From Clostridium sp. AN503 (GTDB lineage Bacteria; Bacillota; Clostridia; Lachnospirales; Lachnospiraceae): a stretch of 64,000 bases of DNA. Shown one piece after another: positions 1 to 8,831 of the stretch; the first letter of the stretch is position 1, and the number at the start of each line of letters is the position of its first letter. The translations under genes and the position numbers were made by a program. Under the pieces are notes generated by a model that worked only from the letters and a program-made list of their open reading frames with translations, had not been told where the DNA came from and searched no databases. The DNA is taken from contig NZ_JBFDTP010000002.1 in NCBI RefSeq assembly GCF_040719375.1, forward strand, positions 2,356,001 to 2,420,000, read 5' to 3'.

Positions 1-2
1 TT

Positions 3-119
3 GAAAAAGACAGCTTTGAGCTGCTCCAGAATATCCTGGAGGAGGCGGGCGAGCTGCAAAACCGGGTCCCCTACGAAGATCTGGTGACCACAGAATTTGC
101 TGTGAAAGCCCGTCCGTAA
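3..119 (+). CDS. C-terminal fragment of an unidentified protein
   Basis: An open frame enters from the left edge and ends at TAA 117-119. It encodes about 38 residues ending TTEFAVKARP. The short helix-rich tail followed by a beta-strand-like end resembles the C-terminus of LacI/GalR-type regulators or related binding proteins, but it is too short to name. A bidirectional hairpin terminator follows at 180-213. Confidence 0.45.
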   Translation, partial: EKDSFELLQNILEEAGELQNRVPYEDLVTTEFAVKARP

Positions 120-179
120 CACATTCCTGTCCCACAACAACCATCGATCCCAGACCTCACGCAGGCCACTTTAAAAAAA

Positions 180-213
180 GAATCCGGCATGGCCCCACAG
201 CCATACCGGATTC
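180..213. terminator. Bidirectional rho-independent terminator
   Basis: An inverted repeat of about 14 bp (GAATCCGGCATGGC against GCCATACCGGATTC, one mismatch) has a 6-nt loop. On the minus strand it is followed by seven T (plus 173-179), and on the plus strand by a weaker T-rich stretch. It sits between the end of the left-edge gene (119) and the end of the kinase-like gene (224), so it can serve both. Confidence 0.75.
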
Positions 214-223
214 CATGTTTTGT

Positions 224-805
224 TTATCTTTTCTGATCCAGATAGGTCATCAGTGTCTCCAGCGCTCCGTCCACTCCAACCCTGCCGGTATTAAGGCAAA
301 TATCATAATGCTCCATCTTGCCCCACTCCATATGGCAGTAGAACCGGCGGTAATCCCGGCGGCGCTTGTCCATCTGCTCGATATGCTTCTTCGCCTGCTC
401 CGGCGACAGACCTTCCTTCGCCCGGATCCGGTGGATCCTCGAATCCAGGTCTGAATAGACAAAAACCCTTACGGAATCCAGCAGGATCGCATCTGCACAC
501 CGGCCCACCACGACACAGGGGCCTTCCTTCGCCAGATTGCGGATCGTCCGGCTGTATGCGTCAAATACCTTCCTGGCCATATCCATCTGATAGGTCGGCG
601 CAATATTGCGCGCCGTGTAACCATCCAGATCCGGTTCCGCTTCATCGTATGCTTCCAGGAGTGATACCTCAATGTTCTCCTTTTCAGCGATCAGGTTGAT
701 CAGTTCCTTGTCATAAAACGGGATTCCCAACTTCTTCGCCAGTTTTTCACCCAGTTCCCGACCCCCGCTGCCGTACTGGCGGCTGATCGTTATCACACAA
801 CTCAT
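224..805 (-). CDS. Cytidylate kinase-like family protein (first copy)
   Basis: The 193-residue protein begins MSCVITISRQYGSGG, a P-loop (GRQYGSGG type) typical of the cytidylate-kinase-like NTPase family. YDKELI follows, as does an R-rich lid segment near the C-terminus (DKRRRDYRRFY). The start at 805 is chosen because AAAGGAGG lies just upstream, and the in-frame start 13 codons earlier has no such site. The family is predicted to phosphorylate nucleotides or small substrates, but these short clostridial forms lack an assigned substrate. A second copy at 7784-8416 has the same motifs and length, so the two are paralogues. It is followed by the terminator at 180-213. Confidence 0.85.
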   Translation of the reverse strand: MSCVITISRQYGSGGRELGEKLAKKLGIPFYDKELINLIAEKENIEVSLLEAYDEAEPDLDGYTARNIAPTYQMDMARKVFDAYSRTIRNLAKEGPCVVVGRCADAILLDSVRVFVYSDLDSRIHRIRAKEGLSPEQAKKHIEQMDKRRRDYRRFYCHMEWGKMEHYDICLNTGRVGVDGALETLMTYLDQKR

Positions 806-901
806 AAACCCGCCTCCTTTGCCTTGGTTGAAATGCTGTTCCACGTCCTGTTTTCTTCTTTTATTGTACCATAAAGGCGGATGGTATGTAAATGTTTAAC
901 T

Positions 902-950
902 ACTTGAGTTTCCGCATTTTGCAGCGGCGGCGGGAGGCAGTAACTCAAGT
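902..950. terminator. Hairpin after the alcohol dehydrogenase gene, containing a 20-nt dispersed repeat
   Basis: ACTTGAGTT (902-910) pairs with AACTCAAGT (942-950) across a GC-rich loop, just past the dehydrogenase stop at 954 on the minus strand. There is no clear T-run, so termination is only a guess. The loop holds TTTCCGCATTTTGCAGCGGC (909-928), repeated exactly at 8764-8783. Confidence 0.4.
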
Positions 951-953
951 TAA

Positions 954-2009
954 CTACACTGACACCGCATATTTGATCACATGGTCCTGTTTATTTTCAA
1001 ACACCTCATACGCCTCCATAATATGGGCAAGATCAGTCCGGTGCGTGATCATACAACGGGTATCCAGCTTCCCGCGTTCGATCAGCTTCATGATCTCCCT
1101 GCACTTGGAAGCGTCCACGCCCCCTGTCTTGAATATCAGGTTCTTGCCGTACATATCCGGCAGCGGCAGGCTCTGAGGCTCCTCATACATGGCCACCACG
1201 CAGACCACGGCATTCGGGCGGGCAATCTCCCATGCAAGCTGGAAGGTATCCTTTCCCCCCGCCGCCTCCAGGACCGCATCGGCGCCCCGGCCTTCGGTCA
1301 GCCGGCGCACCTCTTCTCTGACACTGCAGTCTAATGGGTTGAGGATCACATCCGCCACGCCCAGGCGCTTCACCAGCTCCAGCCGCTCCCCGTCCACATC
1401 CACGGCTATGACACATCCCGGTCCATACAGCCTGGCGCACAGCATTGCACAGATCCCGGTGGGCCCCGCCCCCAGGACCGCTACCGTATCGGCGGGATGG
1501 ATCTCTGCCAGCTCTGCGCTCCAGTATCCGGTAGAAAGAAGATCCCCCGTAAAAAGCGCCGCCTCATCCGGCACCGAATCCGGTATCTTCGTCAGGCCGT
1601 TGTCCGCAAACGGTACTCGGACATATTCCGCCTGTCCGCCGTCAATCCGGCAGCCCAGCGCCCAGCCCCCGTCTGCATCAGTACAGTTGTTTACAAAACC
1701 CCGTTTGCAGAAAAAACATTCTCCGCAGAACGTCTCCACATTGACTGCAACCCGGTCGCCCGGCCGGACGCTTTTTACGCCGCTTCCAGTCTCTCTAACG
1801 ATCCCCACAAACTCATGTCCCAGGATTGTTCCCGGAACCGCCCGCGGCACCGCGCCATGCTTGATATGGATATCACTGCTGCAGATAGACGCCAGCGTCA
1901 CCTTTACAATGGCGTCTCCCGGCAAAAGGATCTGCGGCACAGGGCGCTCCTCCAGCGCCAGATCCCCCGTTCCACGATATACGACTGCTTTCATTGTCTC
2001 CTGTCCCAT
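954..2009 (-). CDS. Zinc-dependent alcohol dehydrogenase (MDR family)
   Basis: The 351-residue protein is of normal length for zinc MDR dehydrogenases of the sorbitol/threonine dehydrogenase type. The catalytic zinc site is visible as Cys43 (ICSSD) with His65-Glu66 (GHEF). The structural zinc Cys set is at 95, 98, 101 and 109. The NAD(P)-binding motif is LGAGPTG near residue 182. The likely reaction is NAD-linked oxidation of a secondary alcohol or polyol; the substrate cannot be read from sequence. GGAGG lies 8 nt before the ATG; a second in-frame ATG at 1994 is also possible. It follows YitT and MATE genes on the same strand, with no obvious functional link. Confidence 0.88.
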   Translation of the reverse strand: MGQETMKAVVYRGTGDLALEERPVPQILLPGDAIVKVTLASICSSDIHIKHGAVPRAVPGTILGHEFVGIVRETGSGVKSVRPGDRVAVNVETFCGECFFCKRGFVNNCTDADGGWALGCRIDGGQAEYVRVPFADNGLTKIPDSVPDEAALFTGDLLSTGYWSAELAEIHPADTVAVLGAGPTGICAMLCARLYGPGCVIAVDVDGERLELVKRLGVADVILNPLDCSVREEVRRLTEGRGADAVLEAAGGKDTFQLAWEIARPNAVVCVVAMYEEPQSLPLPDMYGKNLIFKTGGVDASKCREIMKLIERGKLDTRCMITHRTDLAHIMEAYEVFENKQDHVIKYAVSV

Positions 2010-2098
2010 CCTTCATTCCTCCCGCCTGTCCAACCGATCGGTCATTCCGATCAGCGTTTTCATCTCTCAGCGCTTTGTTCCCTCAGCACGTTCTTCTC

Positions 2099-2941
2099 TC
2101 AGCGTTTGGGGCGGTAGATGATCTCATTGACCGTATACACCGTCACAAACGCATCCCGGTCCGTTTTCAGCACATAGTTCATCAGCAGGGCATACTCCGT
2201 CTTGTCCACGATCGTGATGATCTCACGGCGCGGCTGGTTGTCATACGCCCCGATGGCCTCATAGATGGTCGCGCCGCTCTTTAAGTTATGCAGGATAAAA
2301 TCCCGGATCTCCTCTTCCTTTTTAGAGATGATGCAGACCCGCTTTTTGATATTAAACCCGAAGATGAAATGATCCAGGACCAGTCCGTTTATATAGGTCC
2401 CCAGAATACTCAGCACCACCGTCTTACTGTCATAAGCCAGTGCTGCAGAGAGCGCCACGCACATCCCTGCCAAAGACATGGCCTTCCCCAGCTCCATCCT
2501 CAGATACTTGTTTAAGAACTTTGCCACGATATCAAGGCCGCCGGAGGATGCATTCTGGTTGAACAGAACGGCAAGGCCGACGCTCACCAGGAAAATATAG
2601 CAGAGGGTATCCAAAAACGGGTCTCCCGTCATGGAAAGGTTGTCCGGAAACAGGATCTCCAGCACACCGAGGAATACCGGCAAAAGCAAGGACGTATAAA
2701 CGGTCTTCGCGCCGAATTCTCTTCCGATAAAAAGAAATCCAAGGACCAGAAGGACCATATTCAGCACAAAGGTGATGACAGAGATCTTCATGGGAATAAA
2801 GTTCCCCAGCACGATCGCAAGGCCGGAGATACTGCCCACCGGAACATGGCTCGGGATCAGGAAGAAAAAGACAGCCGCCGCTACTACAGCCGTCCCGGCT
2901 GTGATCAGTAAAAACTCTTTTATGGATTCCTTTGTTTTCAT
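2099..2941 (-). CDS. YitT family membrane protein (DUF161/DUF2179)
   Basis: The 280-residue protein has about five or six hydrophobic segments in its first 200 residues (including AGTAVVAAAVFFFLIP and the loop NQNASSGGLDIVAKF typical of YitT proteins). A soluble C-terminal DUF2179 domain follows (residues about 195-275, KRVCIISKKEEEIRDFI). These are integral membrane proteins of unknown transport function, common in Firmicutes. The start at 2941 is chosen because GGAGGAATAAA precedes this ATG; upstream in-frame starts would overlap the MATE gene, whose stop is at 2958, only 17 bp away. The two are probably co-transcribed. Confidence 0.88.
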   Translation of the reverse strand: MKTKESIKEFLLITAGTAVVAAAVFFFLIPSHVPVGSISGLAIVLGNFIPMKISVITFVLNMVLLVLGFLFIGREFGAKTVYTSLLLPVFLGVLEILFPDNLSMTGDPFLDTLCYIFLVSVGLAVLFNQNASSGGLDIVAKFLNKYLRMELGKAMSLAGMCVALSAALAYDSKTVVLSILGTYINGLVLDHFIFGFNIKKRVCIISKKEEEIRDFILHNLKSGATIYEAIGAYDNQPRREIITIVDKTEYALLMNYVLKTDRDAFVTVYTVNEIIYRPKR

Positions 2942-2957
2942 TTTATTCCTCCAGCAC

Positions 2958-4361
2958 TCATACCTTCGCATTGGACAGCCAGTCCACGCGGAAATAATAG
3001 ATCGCCATGCCAACCGCGCAGATCACCCAGGTCACCGGCCAGCCCGCCATCACTGCCAGCAGGCTGTGAGTCATGGGCAGTACGATGGCAAGATAGATCT
3101 GCCTAAGGACCACAAAGCATATCAGCATAAAATACATCGGCACCTGGGATTTCCCCGCTCCCCGGAGCGCTCCGCCCAGCATGTGGATGATCGGCAGCAC
3201 CCAGTAAGCGTAGGAAAACAGCCGCAGCATCATGCCGCCATTGGCGATCACAGCCGTGTCATTGGTGAAGATCCCGATCAGCTGGCCGCCCGCAAAGCAC
3301 ATGGCAAGACATCCCAGGAGGATGATCGAGGTGTTCATAAGCCATGCGGCAAACACACCTTTTTTCACGCGGTGGAACTCCTTTGCCCCGATATTCTGTC
3401 CCACAAAAGTGATAGTCGTCATGCTGAAGCTCTGGATCGTAAGCTGCAGAAATCCATCCACACGGATAGCAGCCGAATATCCCGCGATCGCCGCCGTACC
3501 AAATTTATTGATATAAGACTGGACGATCACATTGGAGAAGGAAGTAATGCTCTGCTGCAGGGCTGTCGGAAATCCGATCGCAATGATCCGCCCGATCATA
3601 TGCTTATGGAACCGGATCTTTTTAAGCTCCACCCGGTAATCCTCCCGGGTATGCATCAGCTTATACATCACCATGGCAGAGCTGACCGCCTGTGCGATCA
3701 CAGTTGCGACCGCCACCCCCGCCACGCCCATGTGGAAACCACATACGAATAAAAAGTCCAGCACAATGTTGACCAGGCACGCCGCCACCAGGTAATACAG
3801 AGGGTCCCTGGAATTCCCCACTGCCCGCAGGATCCCGGCTCCGATATTGTAAAACAGGGAAAATGTGATTCCGCCGAAATATATGGTCAAATACAGAGTG
3901 GAATGAGGCAGAACCTCCTCAGGTATCCCAATCGCCCGCAGCAGCGGCCTGGTAAACGCCATTCCCGCCACTGTAAAAATAACGCTTAAAAGCGCTGTCA
4001 GCGCCAGGGCGCTGTGGATGGCATCACTCATATCCTGCGTCCGTTTCCCGCCAAAATACTGGGATATCACCACGCCTGCACCTGCCGACAGGCCCATAAA
4101 GAAGCCGACCAGCATGTTGATGACCGATCCCGACGCCCCAACCGCCGCCAGCGCGCCTGTATTCACATAGTTTCCCACCACGTAGGAATCCACCGTATTA
4201 TAAAGCTGCTGGAACAGATTTCCGATCAAAAGCGGGATGGAAAACAGCAGGATGGATGTGAAAATATTCCCCCGGATCAGATCCGTTCGGGGGTTATAGC
4301 CTTTTTCGACATCCACCGCCGTGCCTTCATTCTGTGATTCATCCGTATCCTGAATACCCAT
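2958..4361 (-). CDS. MATE family efflux transporter
   Basis: The 467-residue membrane protein has about 12 hydrophobic segments in two halves and MATE signatures such as PLLIGNLFQQLYNTVDSYVVG (about residues 44-64) and GAGKSQ in the second half. The family exports drugs or metabolites by sodium or proton antiport; the substrate here is unknown. A hydrophilic N-terminal tail of about 30 residues precedes the first helix. GAGGAG lies 7 nt before the ATG. It is the first gene of a probable three-gene minus-strand unit with YitT and, less tightly, the alcohol dehydrogenase. Confidence 0.92.
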   Translation of the reverse strand: MGIQDTDESQNEGTAVDVEKGYNPRTDLIRGNIFTSILLFSIPLLIGNLFQQLYNTVDSYVVGNYVNTGALAAVGASGSVINMLVGFFMGLSAGAGVVISQYFGGKRTQDMSDAIHSALALTALLSVIFTVAGMAFTRPLLRAIGIPEEVLPHSTLYLTIYFGGITFSLFYNIGAGILRAVGNSRDPLYYLVAACLVNIVLDFLFVCGFHMGVAGVAVATVIAQAVSSAMVMYKLMHTREDYRVELKKIRFHKHMIGRIIAIGFPTALQQSITSFSNVIVQSYINKFGTAAIAGYSAAIRVDGFLQLTIQSFSMTTITFVGQNIGAKEFHRVKKGVFAAWLMNTSIILLGCLAMCFAGGQLIGIFTNDTAVIANGGMMLRLFSYAYWVLPIIHMLGGALRGAGKSQVPMYFMLICFVVLRQIYLAIVLPMTHSLLAVMAGWPVTWVICAVGMAIYYFRVDWLSNAKV

Positions 4362-4476
4362 AGTTCTTCTCCTCAGTTAAAATGATATATCTTATCATAC
4401 ATGATTTTTCTGCGATTATCTACCTGTGTTTTTATTTTCCCTGAGAATTGCTTTATCAGAACTGTTTTTCCGCATT

Positions 4477-5811
4477 TCACGCCGCCGGCACATGCATCAT
4501 CCACGCCCGTTTCAGCTTGCCAAAGTAATCCTTATATCCTGCTTTACGTACACTTCCATCCGTCAGGATATCCACCTCACCCAGCGCTTTGCCGTTCAGC
4601 TCATACCGCAGCACACCGGCCCGGTCGCCCGGCTCCACAGGGGCTTCTAAGGCTTCCAGAAGCATCAGCTTCTTTTCGATTGCCGTGAAGTCCTCGCCAT
4701 TTAAACTTAAGTAAGAAAAACCGCCGCTGTATTTTAAGGGCACTGTGTCCTCCACGCCGTCCACCACATCCATCTGCGGAAGCTGAGGCATTTCCGTGTC
4801 CTCATAAAGCCTGCAGTTGGCGTAGCCGTAGTTTAAGAGAGTCTGTGCGTCCGCAAACCGCGCCTTGAAATCAGGTGCCGCCATGACAGAAGCGATCAGT
4901 CTCACCCCGTCTTTTTCCGCTGTGGCAGACAGGCAGTATTTCGCGATGGAGGTGGAACCGGTCTTTAACCCGGTCACTTTAAAATTGGTCGCCATCTTTA
5001 ACAGTTTGTTGGTGTTAGACAGCCCAAATTCCTTGGTACCCTGTTTGGTCACGTGGGTAATGTTCTCCATCCAGATGGTGGAATAGTTATGGATCTGGGG
5101 ATACTTCGTGATCAGCTCCCTGGACATAATGGCAATATCCCTTGCAGTGGTCAGATGTTCCGGGGATTCCGTCAGTCCGCAGCAGTCCACAAAATGGGTG
5201 TTCGTCATACCAAGGCCCGCTGCCCGCTCATTCATCATGCGGACAAACTCATCCTCTGTTCCGCCTATGTACTCCGCCATGGCAACGGAAGCATCATTTC
5301 CCGAAGCAATGACAATACATTTGATCAGGGTCTCCACGTTCTGGATCTCCCCCTCCTCCAAAAACACCTGGGAACCGCCCATGGATTTGGCGTGAGCGCT
5401 GGTGACCACCTCATCTGTCATCTTGATCTTCCCCGAATCAATCGCATCAAAGATCAGGATCAGCGTCATGATCTTTGTAATACTGGCTGGGCTGCGCTTC
5501 TCATCTGCATTCTTCTCGTAGATCACCTGTCCGGTGGACGCCTCCATAAGGAGTGCGCTGGGGGCTGCGATCTCCGGTCCCGCGGCAGCCTCTGTGGGGA
5601 CCGTTTCTGAGTCCATCACCGGATCAGCCGGCTCCGTCCCGCTCCCGGAGTCTGTCACAGCCCCAGAAGCAGTTCCGGAGACCGCCATGGCTCCGCCTGT
5701 ATGTTCTGTCCCATTCACCCCCAGAAGGCCCGTCGGATTCACCTGCGGAACCGTGGGAAGCGTCGTCTGTACCATCAGCCCGGCACACAGTGCAAACAGA
5801 ATTGTTTTCAT
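4477..5811 (-). CDS. D-alanyl-D-alanine carboxypeptidase (DacF/PBP5-type)
   Basis: The 444-residue secreted serine peptidase trims the terminal D-Ala of peptidoglycan stem peptides. Peptidase S11 motifs are complete: S110-ITK, S170-GN and K283-TG. A short N-terminal hydrophobic segment (residues 3-18) looks like a signal sequence. It is followed by an unusually long low-complexity Ser/Thr/Gly/Glu linker to about residue 80. A C-terminal PBP5-type domain occupies about residues 330-420. The ATG at 5811 is preferred because GAGGG lies 5 nt upstream; a longer TTG start overlaps that site. The gene is divergent from the deacetylase-like gene at 5951, another envelope gene. Confidence 0.9.
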   Translation of the reverse strand: MKTILFALCAGLMVQTTLPTVPQVNPTGLLGVNGTEHTGGAMAVSGTASGAVTDSGSGTEPADPVMDSETVPTEAAAGPEIAAPSALLMEASTGQVIYEKNADEKRSPASITKIMTLILIFDAIDSGKIKMTDEVVTSAHAKSMGGSQVFLEEGEIQNVETLIKCIVIASGNDASVAMAEYIGGTEDEFVRMMNERAAGLGMTNTHFVDCCGLTESPEHLTTARDIAIMSRELITKYPQIHNYSTIWMENITHVTKQGTKEFGLSNTNKLLKMATNFKVTGLKTGSTSIAKYCLSATAEKDGVRLIASVMAAPDFKARFADAQTLLNYGYANCRLYEDTEMPQLPQMDVVDGVEDTVPLKYSGGFSYLSLNGEDFTAIEKKLMLLEALEAPVEPGDRAGVLRYELNGKALGEVDILTDGSVRKAGYKDYFGKLKRAWMMHVPAA

Positions 5812-5950
5812 ACTATCCCTCAATTCATTCTTCTATATATCAGTATATAGCTATTTTCCAAAATCTATGTTATGATATATACCAACTATGGATTTTCTGA
5901 TCATCCATCGTCTAAAAAATACATACCAGAATTGAAACGAGGTTTTAAAT

Positions 5951-7402
5951 ATGAATCGATTTGAGTACAGCCGGCGCTATAGAAGAAGAAGGAGACGCCA
6001 TATGGCCGGCAGGATCGCTGCGGTCGCAGGCTGCATCGCACTTGTGGGCATCTGCGGGGCAGGAGCCGTGTTTTTAGGAAAGAAACTGAAGAACAATGCC
6101 GGGAAGGATGTGGATTCGTCCATTGTCATCACCCTGGATTCCCAACAGGCGTCCGCGTCCACATTTGCCGACGGCCAGGGGCCAACCTGTGTGGATGACC
6201 CGGAGGGAGGCATCCTCATTGATTCCCCAACTGCCACTCTGCTTAACCAGGCGGAGGCTCTTGCCACAGGCTATGATTATGACGGAGCGATCGCACTGCT
6301 GCAGTCTGACCCTCAGCTTGCCTCAGATCCCGCCATCACGAATGCCATTGCGAACTATGAAGCCATTAAGGGAACCCTGGTACGTTCCCATGTGGGTGAG
6401 ATCACCCATGTATTTTTCCATTCCCTTGTTGTGGACAACAGTAAAGCTTTTGACGGGGACGATGATGAGAAGGGATATAACCAGGTGATGACCACTGTGG
6501 GGGAATTCAAAAAGATTTTACAGAATATGTACGATAAGGGCTATGTGCTGGTCCGACTCCACGATCTTGCCTACGAGACTACAGACGAGAGCGGCAACAC
6601 GGTCATGAAGGCCGGAGACATCATGCTGCCGGAGGGCAAGACTGCCTTTGTCATGTCCCAGGACGACTTATGCTATTACCCTTACATGACCGGCGACGGT
6701 TTTGCCACCCGCATGGTCATCGGGGAGGACGGAAAACCCACCTGTGAGATGAAGATGGAGGACGGTTCTGTGTCCACCGGACCCTATGATCTGGTGCCGA
6801 TCCTGGAGGAATTCATACAGGAGCACCCTGACTTTTCCTACAAGGGCGCCCGCGCTGTCCTTGCATTTACCGGATATGAAGGTATCTTAGGCTACCGCAC
6901 CTCCTCCGCCTACAAGGATTCCGCGACCTACGAGCAGGACCGGGAAGCCGCCGCAAAGGTCGCCCAGTGCCTGAGGGACAACGGATGGGAGCTGGCCTCC
7001 CACAGCTGGGGACATTTGAATCTCGGCACGGTGGAGTGGGACCGCTTTAAGACCGACACGGATAAGTGGGAAACCGAGGTGGAATCGCTGATCGGCCCCA
7101 CCGACATCATCCTCTACCCGTTTGGCGCCGATATCAATGACTGGCATCCCTACACCATGGAAAATGAGCGTTTCCGCTATCTGCACTCCGTCGGGTTCCG
7201 CTATTTCTGTAATGTGGATTCCAACAAGTACTGGGTACAGATCGGCGATGATTTCCTGCGCCAGGGCCGCCGCAACTTAGACGGCTACCGGATGTGGAAG
7301 GATATCACCGCGGAGGACCCGTCCCACCGGAAACTGGACGATCTGTTCCGGTCGGAGGATGTGTTTGATAAAGACAGGCCTACGCCGGTGCCGGAGATGT
7401 AG
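5951..7402 (+). CDS. Polysaccharide deacetylase family protein, membrane-anchored
   Basis: The 483-residue protein has a very basic N-terminus (RRYRRRRRRH), one transmembrane segment at about 19-43, then an extracytoplasmic region. The NodB-like domain covers about residues 140-460. MSQDD (about 235) supplies the metal-binding Asp pair and SHSWGH (about 352-357) gives the HxxxH-type His pair. The C-terminal strands are less like classical NodB enzymes. It probably de-N-acetylates a cell-surface glycan. It is divergent from the D-Ala-D-Ala carboxypeptidase. The hairpin at 7434-7467 follows. Confidence 0.83.
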   Translation: MNRFEYSRRYRRRRRRHMAGRIAAVAGCIALVGICGAGAVFLGKKLKNNAGKDVDSSIVITLDSQQASASTFADGQGPTCVDDPEGGILIDSPTATLLNQAEALATGYDYDGAIALLQSDPQLASDPAITNAIANYEAIKGTLVRSHVGEITHVFFHSLVVDNSKAFDGDDDEKGYNQVMTTVGEFKKILQNMYDKGYVLVRLHDLAYETTDESGNTVMKAGDIMLPEGKTAFVMSQDDLCYYPYMTGDGFATRMVIGEDGKPTCEMKMEDGSVSTGPYDLVPILEEFIQEHPDFSYKGARAVLAFTGYEGILGYRTSSAYKDSATYEQDREAAAKVAQCLRDNGWELASHSWGHLNLGTVEWDRFKTDTDKWETEVESLIGPTDIILYPFGADINDWHPYTMENERFRYLHSVGFRYFCNVDSNKYWVQIGDDFLRQGRRNLDGYRMWKDITAEDPSHRKLDDLFRSEDVFDKDRPTPVPEM

Positions 7403-7433
7403 AACACTGCGCGTCCGCCGGGCGCACAAAAAA

Positions 7434-7467
7434 CAAGAACTCCCTTTTGCGAAAGAGGGAGTTCTTG
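7434..7467 (-). terminator. Rho-independent terminator shared by convergent genes
   Basis: A 12-bp perfect stem (CAAGAACTCCCT against AGGGAGTTCTTG) has a short loop. On the minus strand it runs into six T, so it terminates the kinase/pseudogene unit. On the plus strand the tail is weak but may still stop the deacetylase transcript. Confidence 0.8.
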
Positions 7468-7472
7468 TTGAT

Positions 7473-7753
7473 TTACTGATCCAGCTTATCTGCCAGATCC
7501 GCTTTTCCAGGCAAAATATCTTCCCGGAATATCCGTATCATCTTATCTGGCTCCTCATAACACGGGCTGTGTGCTGAGTCCTCAAATGTATAAAACCCTT
7601 TTACAGGAGCTTCTATGGCCTGAACAAAGTCTCCCACCAGCATACCTTAAATAACTGCTCCAACCCGGTCGGGTTATCCTGAGTAAAAGCGATCTCGGGG
7701 CTGCCCGGCCCTCCGTGCAGGAATAAAAGCACCGGGTTTTGGATATCATCCAT
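7473..7753 (-). pseudogene. Collapsed alpha/beta-hydrolase (prolyl-aminopeptidase-like)
   Basis: The minus strand reads MDDIQNPVLLFLHGGPGSPE from the ATG at 7753, the HGGPG oxyanion region of proline-iminopeptidase-like hydrolases. It continues to a KVCWWE segment. The reading then jumps frame, and the other frame reads GDFVQAIEAPVKGFYTFEDS to the TAA at 7473, the C-terminal strand and catalytic-His region (DSAHSP) of the same family. The whole middle of the protein, including the nucleophile, is absent. A deletion plus frameshift left about 90 codons of a roughly 300-residue enzyme. It lies 30 bp after the kinase-like gene and ends at the terminator. Confidence 0.82.
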
Positions 7754-7783
7754 ATTCTTTTATTTTCGTTCCCGACAGGACTG

Positions 7784-8416
7784 TCAGACCACAAACCCAC
7801 GCCTGCGGATATAATCCTTGATGGCCTCCACCGTGCCGTCCACCCCAAGCTTTGCCGTGTTCAGCATCAGATCGTAGTTCTCCACGTCCTCCCAGCTGCG
7901 CCCGGTATAATATCTGTGGTAGTCCCGGCGCTCCTTGTCGATCCGCTTAACATTCTTCACAAGATCCTTTTCTTCATACAGCTTCTTCTCCCGGATCCGC
8001 GCCACCCTTGCTTCCAGATCCGCATAGAGGAAGATCCTCACCAGATCCTCGCTTCCCTCCAGCACATAATCCGCACAGCGCCCGATGAACACGCAGGATT
8101 CCTCCGCCGCCAGCTTCCGGATAACCTCCGACTGGAAACGGAATAAGTTGTCCGCGGATACCAGGTCTGAACCGAAAGAAGGGGCGCCCCGGTCCGGCAC
8201 CAGGCTGTCAATGATCTTGTAGAGCAGCTTGTTGCCTGCACGCTCGTCCGCCAGATGAAAATAGCTCTCCTTGATGCCGCTCTCCGTGGAATTCATGCGC
8301 AGAATGTCCTTGTCATAGCAATGAACCCCCAGGGCTTCGGCCAGTTTCTTACCAACCTCACTTCCGCCGCTTCCATACTGCCTGCCAATGGTCACAATCA
8401 GTTTCTTTCCTTCCAT
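7784..8416 (-). CDS. Cytidylate kinase-like family protein (second copy)
   Basis: The 210-residue paralogue of the protein at 224-805 shares the P-loop VTIGRQYGSGG at residues 8-18, YDKDIL, and the basic lid IDKERRDYHRYYTG near residue 165. AAAGGAGG lies 8 nt before the ATG. Shared motifs support a common nucleotide-kinase fold; the substrate is not known. The downstream neighbour is a dead hydrolase gene; upstream is a short uncharacterised gene. Their pairing in one window suggests gene duplication followed by separation. Confidence 0.85.
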   Translation of the reverse strand: MEGKKLIVTIGRQYGSGGSEVGKKLAEALGVHCYDKDILRMNSTESGIKESYFHLADERAGNKLLYKIIDSLVPDRGAPSFGSDLVSADNLFRFQSEVIRKLAAEESCVFIGRCADYVLEGSEDLVRIFLYADLEARVARIREKKLYEEKDLVKNVKRIDKERRDYHRYYTGRSWEDVENYDLMLNTAKLGVDGTVEAIKDYIRRRGFVV

Positions 8417-8458
8417 AACCGCAGCCTCCTTTCTCCATTTCCCCTGACGTTGCCTATT

Positions 8459-8689
8459 TCACTGCCTGTTCCCCTGCCCGTATATGGTGCAGCGGTTCTT
8501 CCCCTCACGCATCCCTGCGAGCAGGACCCTCCTGATGTCTTCCGGAGAAAGCACAAACCCCTGTTCTCCGATCCCAATCCCGATCACCTGATCTGAAATA
8601 CAGCGAAATACCTTATCGATATCCTGGGACACCAGACCGCCATCCACAAAGTCCTGGAAAACCATCTTGATCCGCTCTTTGTCCGTCAT
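8459..8689 (-). CDS. Short protein resembling the start of a SnoaL/NTF2-like domain
   Basis: The 76-residue protein begins MTDKERIKMVFQDFVDGG. The segment DIDKVFRCISDQVIGIGIGE followed by SPEDIRRVL resembles the first half of the NTF2/SnoaL-like domain found at the N-terminus of some clostridial signalling proteins. The family is usually about 120 residues, so this may be a truncated remnant. The start at 8689 is preferred because GAGGGG lies 6 nt upstream; longer in-frame starts lack a site. It may be co-transcribed with the kinase-like gene 43 bp downstream. Confidence 0.5.
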   Translation of the reverse strand: MTDKERIKMVFQDFVDGGLVSQDIDKVFRCISDQVIGIGIGEQGFVLSPEDIRRVLLAGMREGKNRCTIYGQGNRQ

Positions 8690-8763
8690 ATGAATCCCCT
8701 CGCCCTCTCTTTCTTTCATTATATCTTTTCGGTATTGGTTTTGCAAGGCGATATCCGCTTGAA

Positions 8764-8783
8764 TTTCCGCATTTTGCAGCGGC
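8764..8783 (+). repeat. 20-nt exact repeat, second copy
   Basis: TTTCCGCATTTTGCAGCGGC is identical to 909-928 and in the same orientation. Both copies are intergenic and downstream of minus-strand genes. CCGC and GCGG at the ends can pair weakly. Confidence 0.6.
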
Positions 8784-8831
8784 ATAAGGACCGTATGAGG
8801 AGTATGAGGATAGAAAACAGCAAGAAAAATA

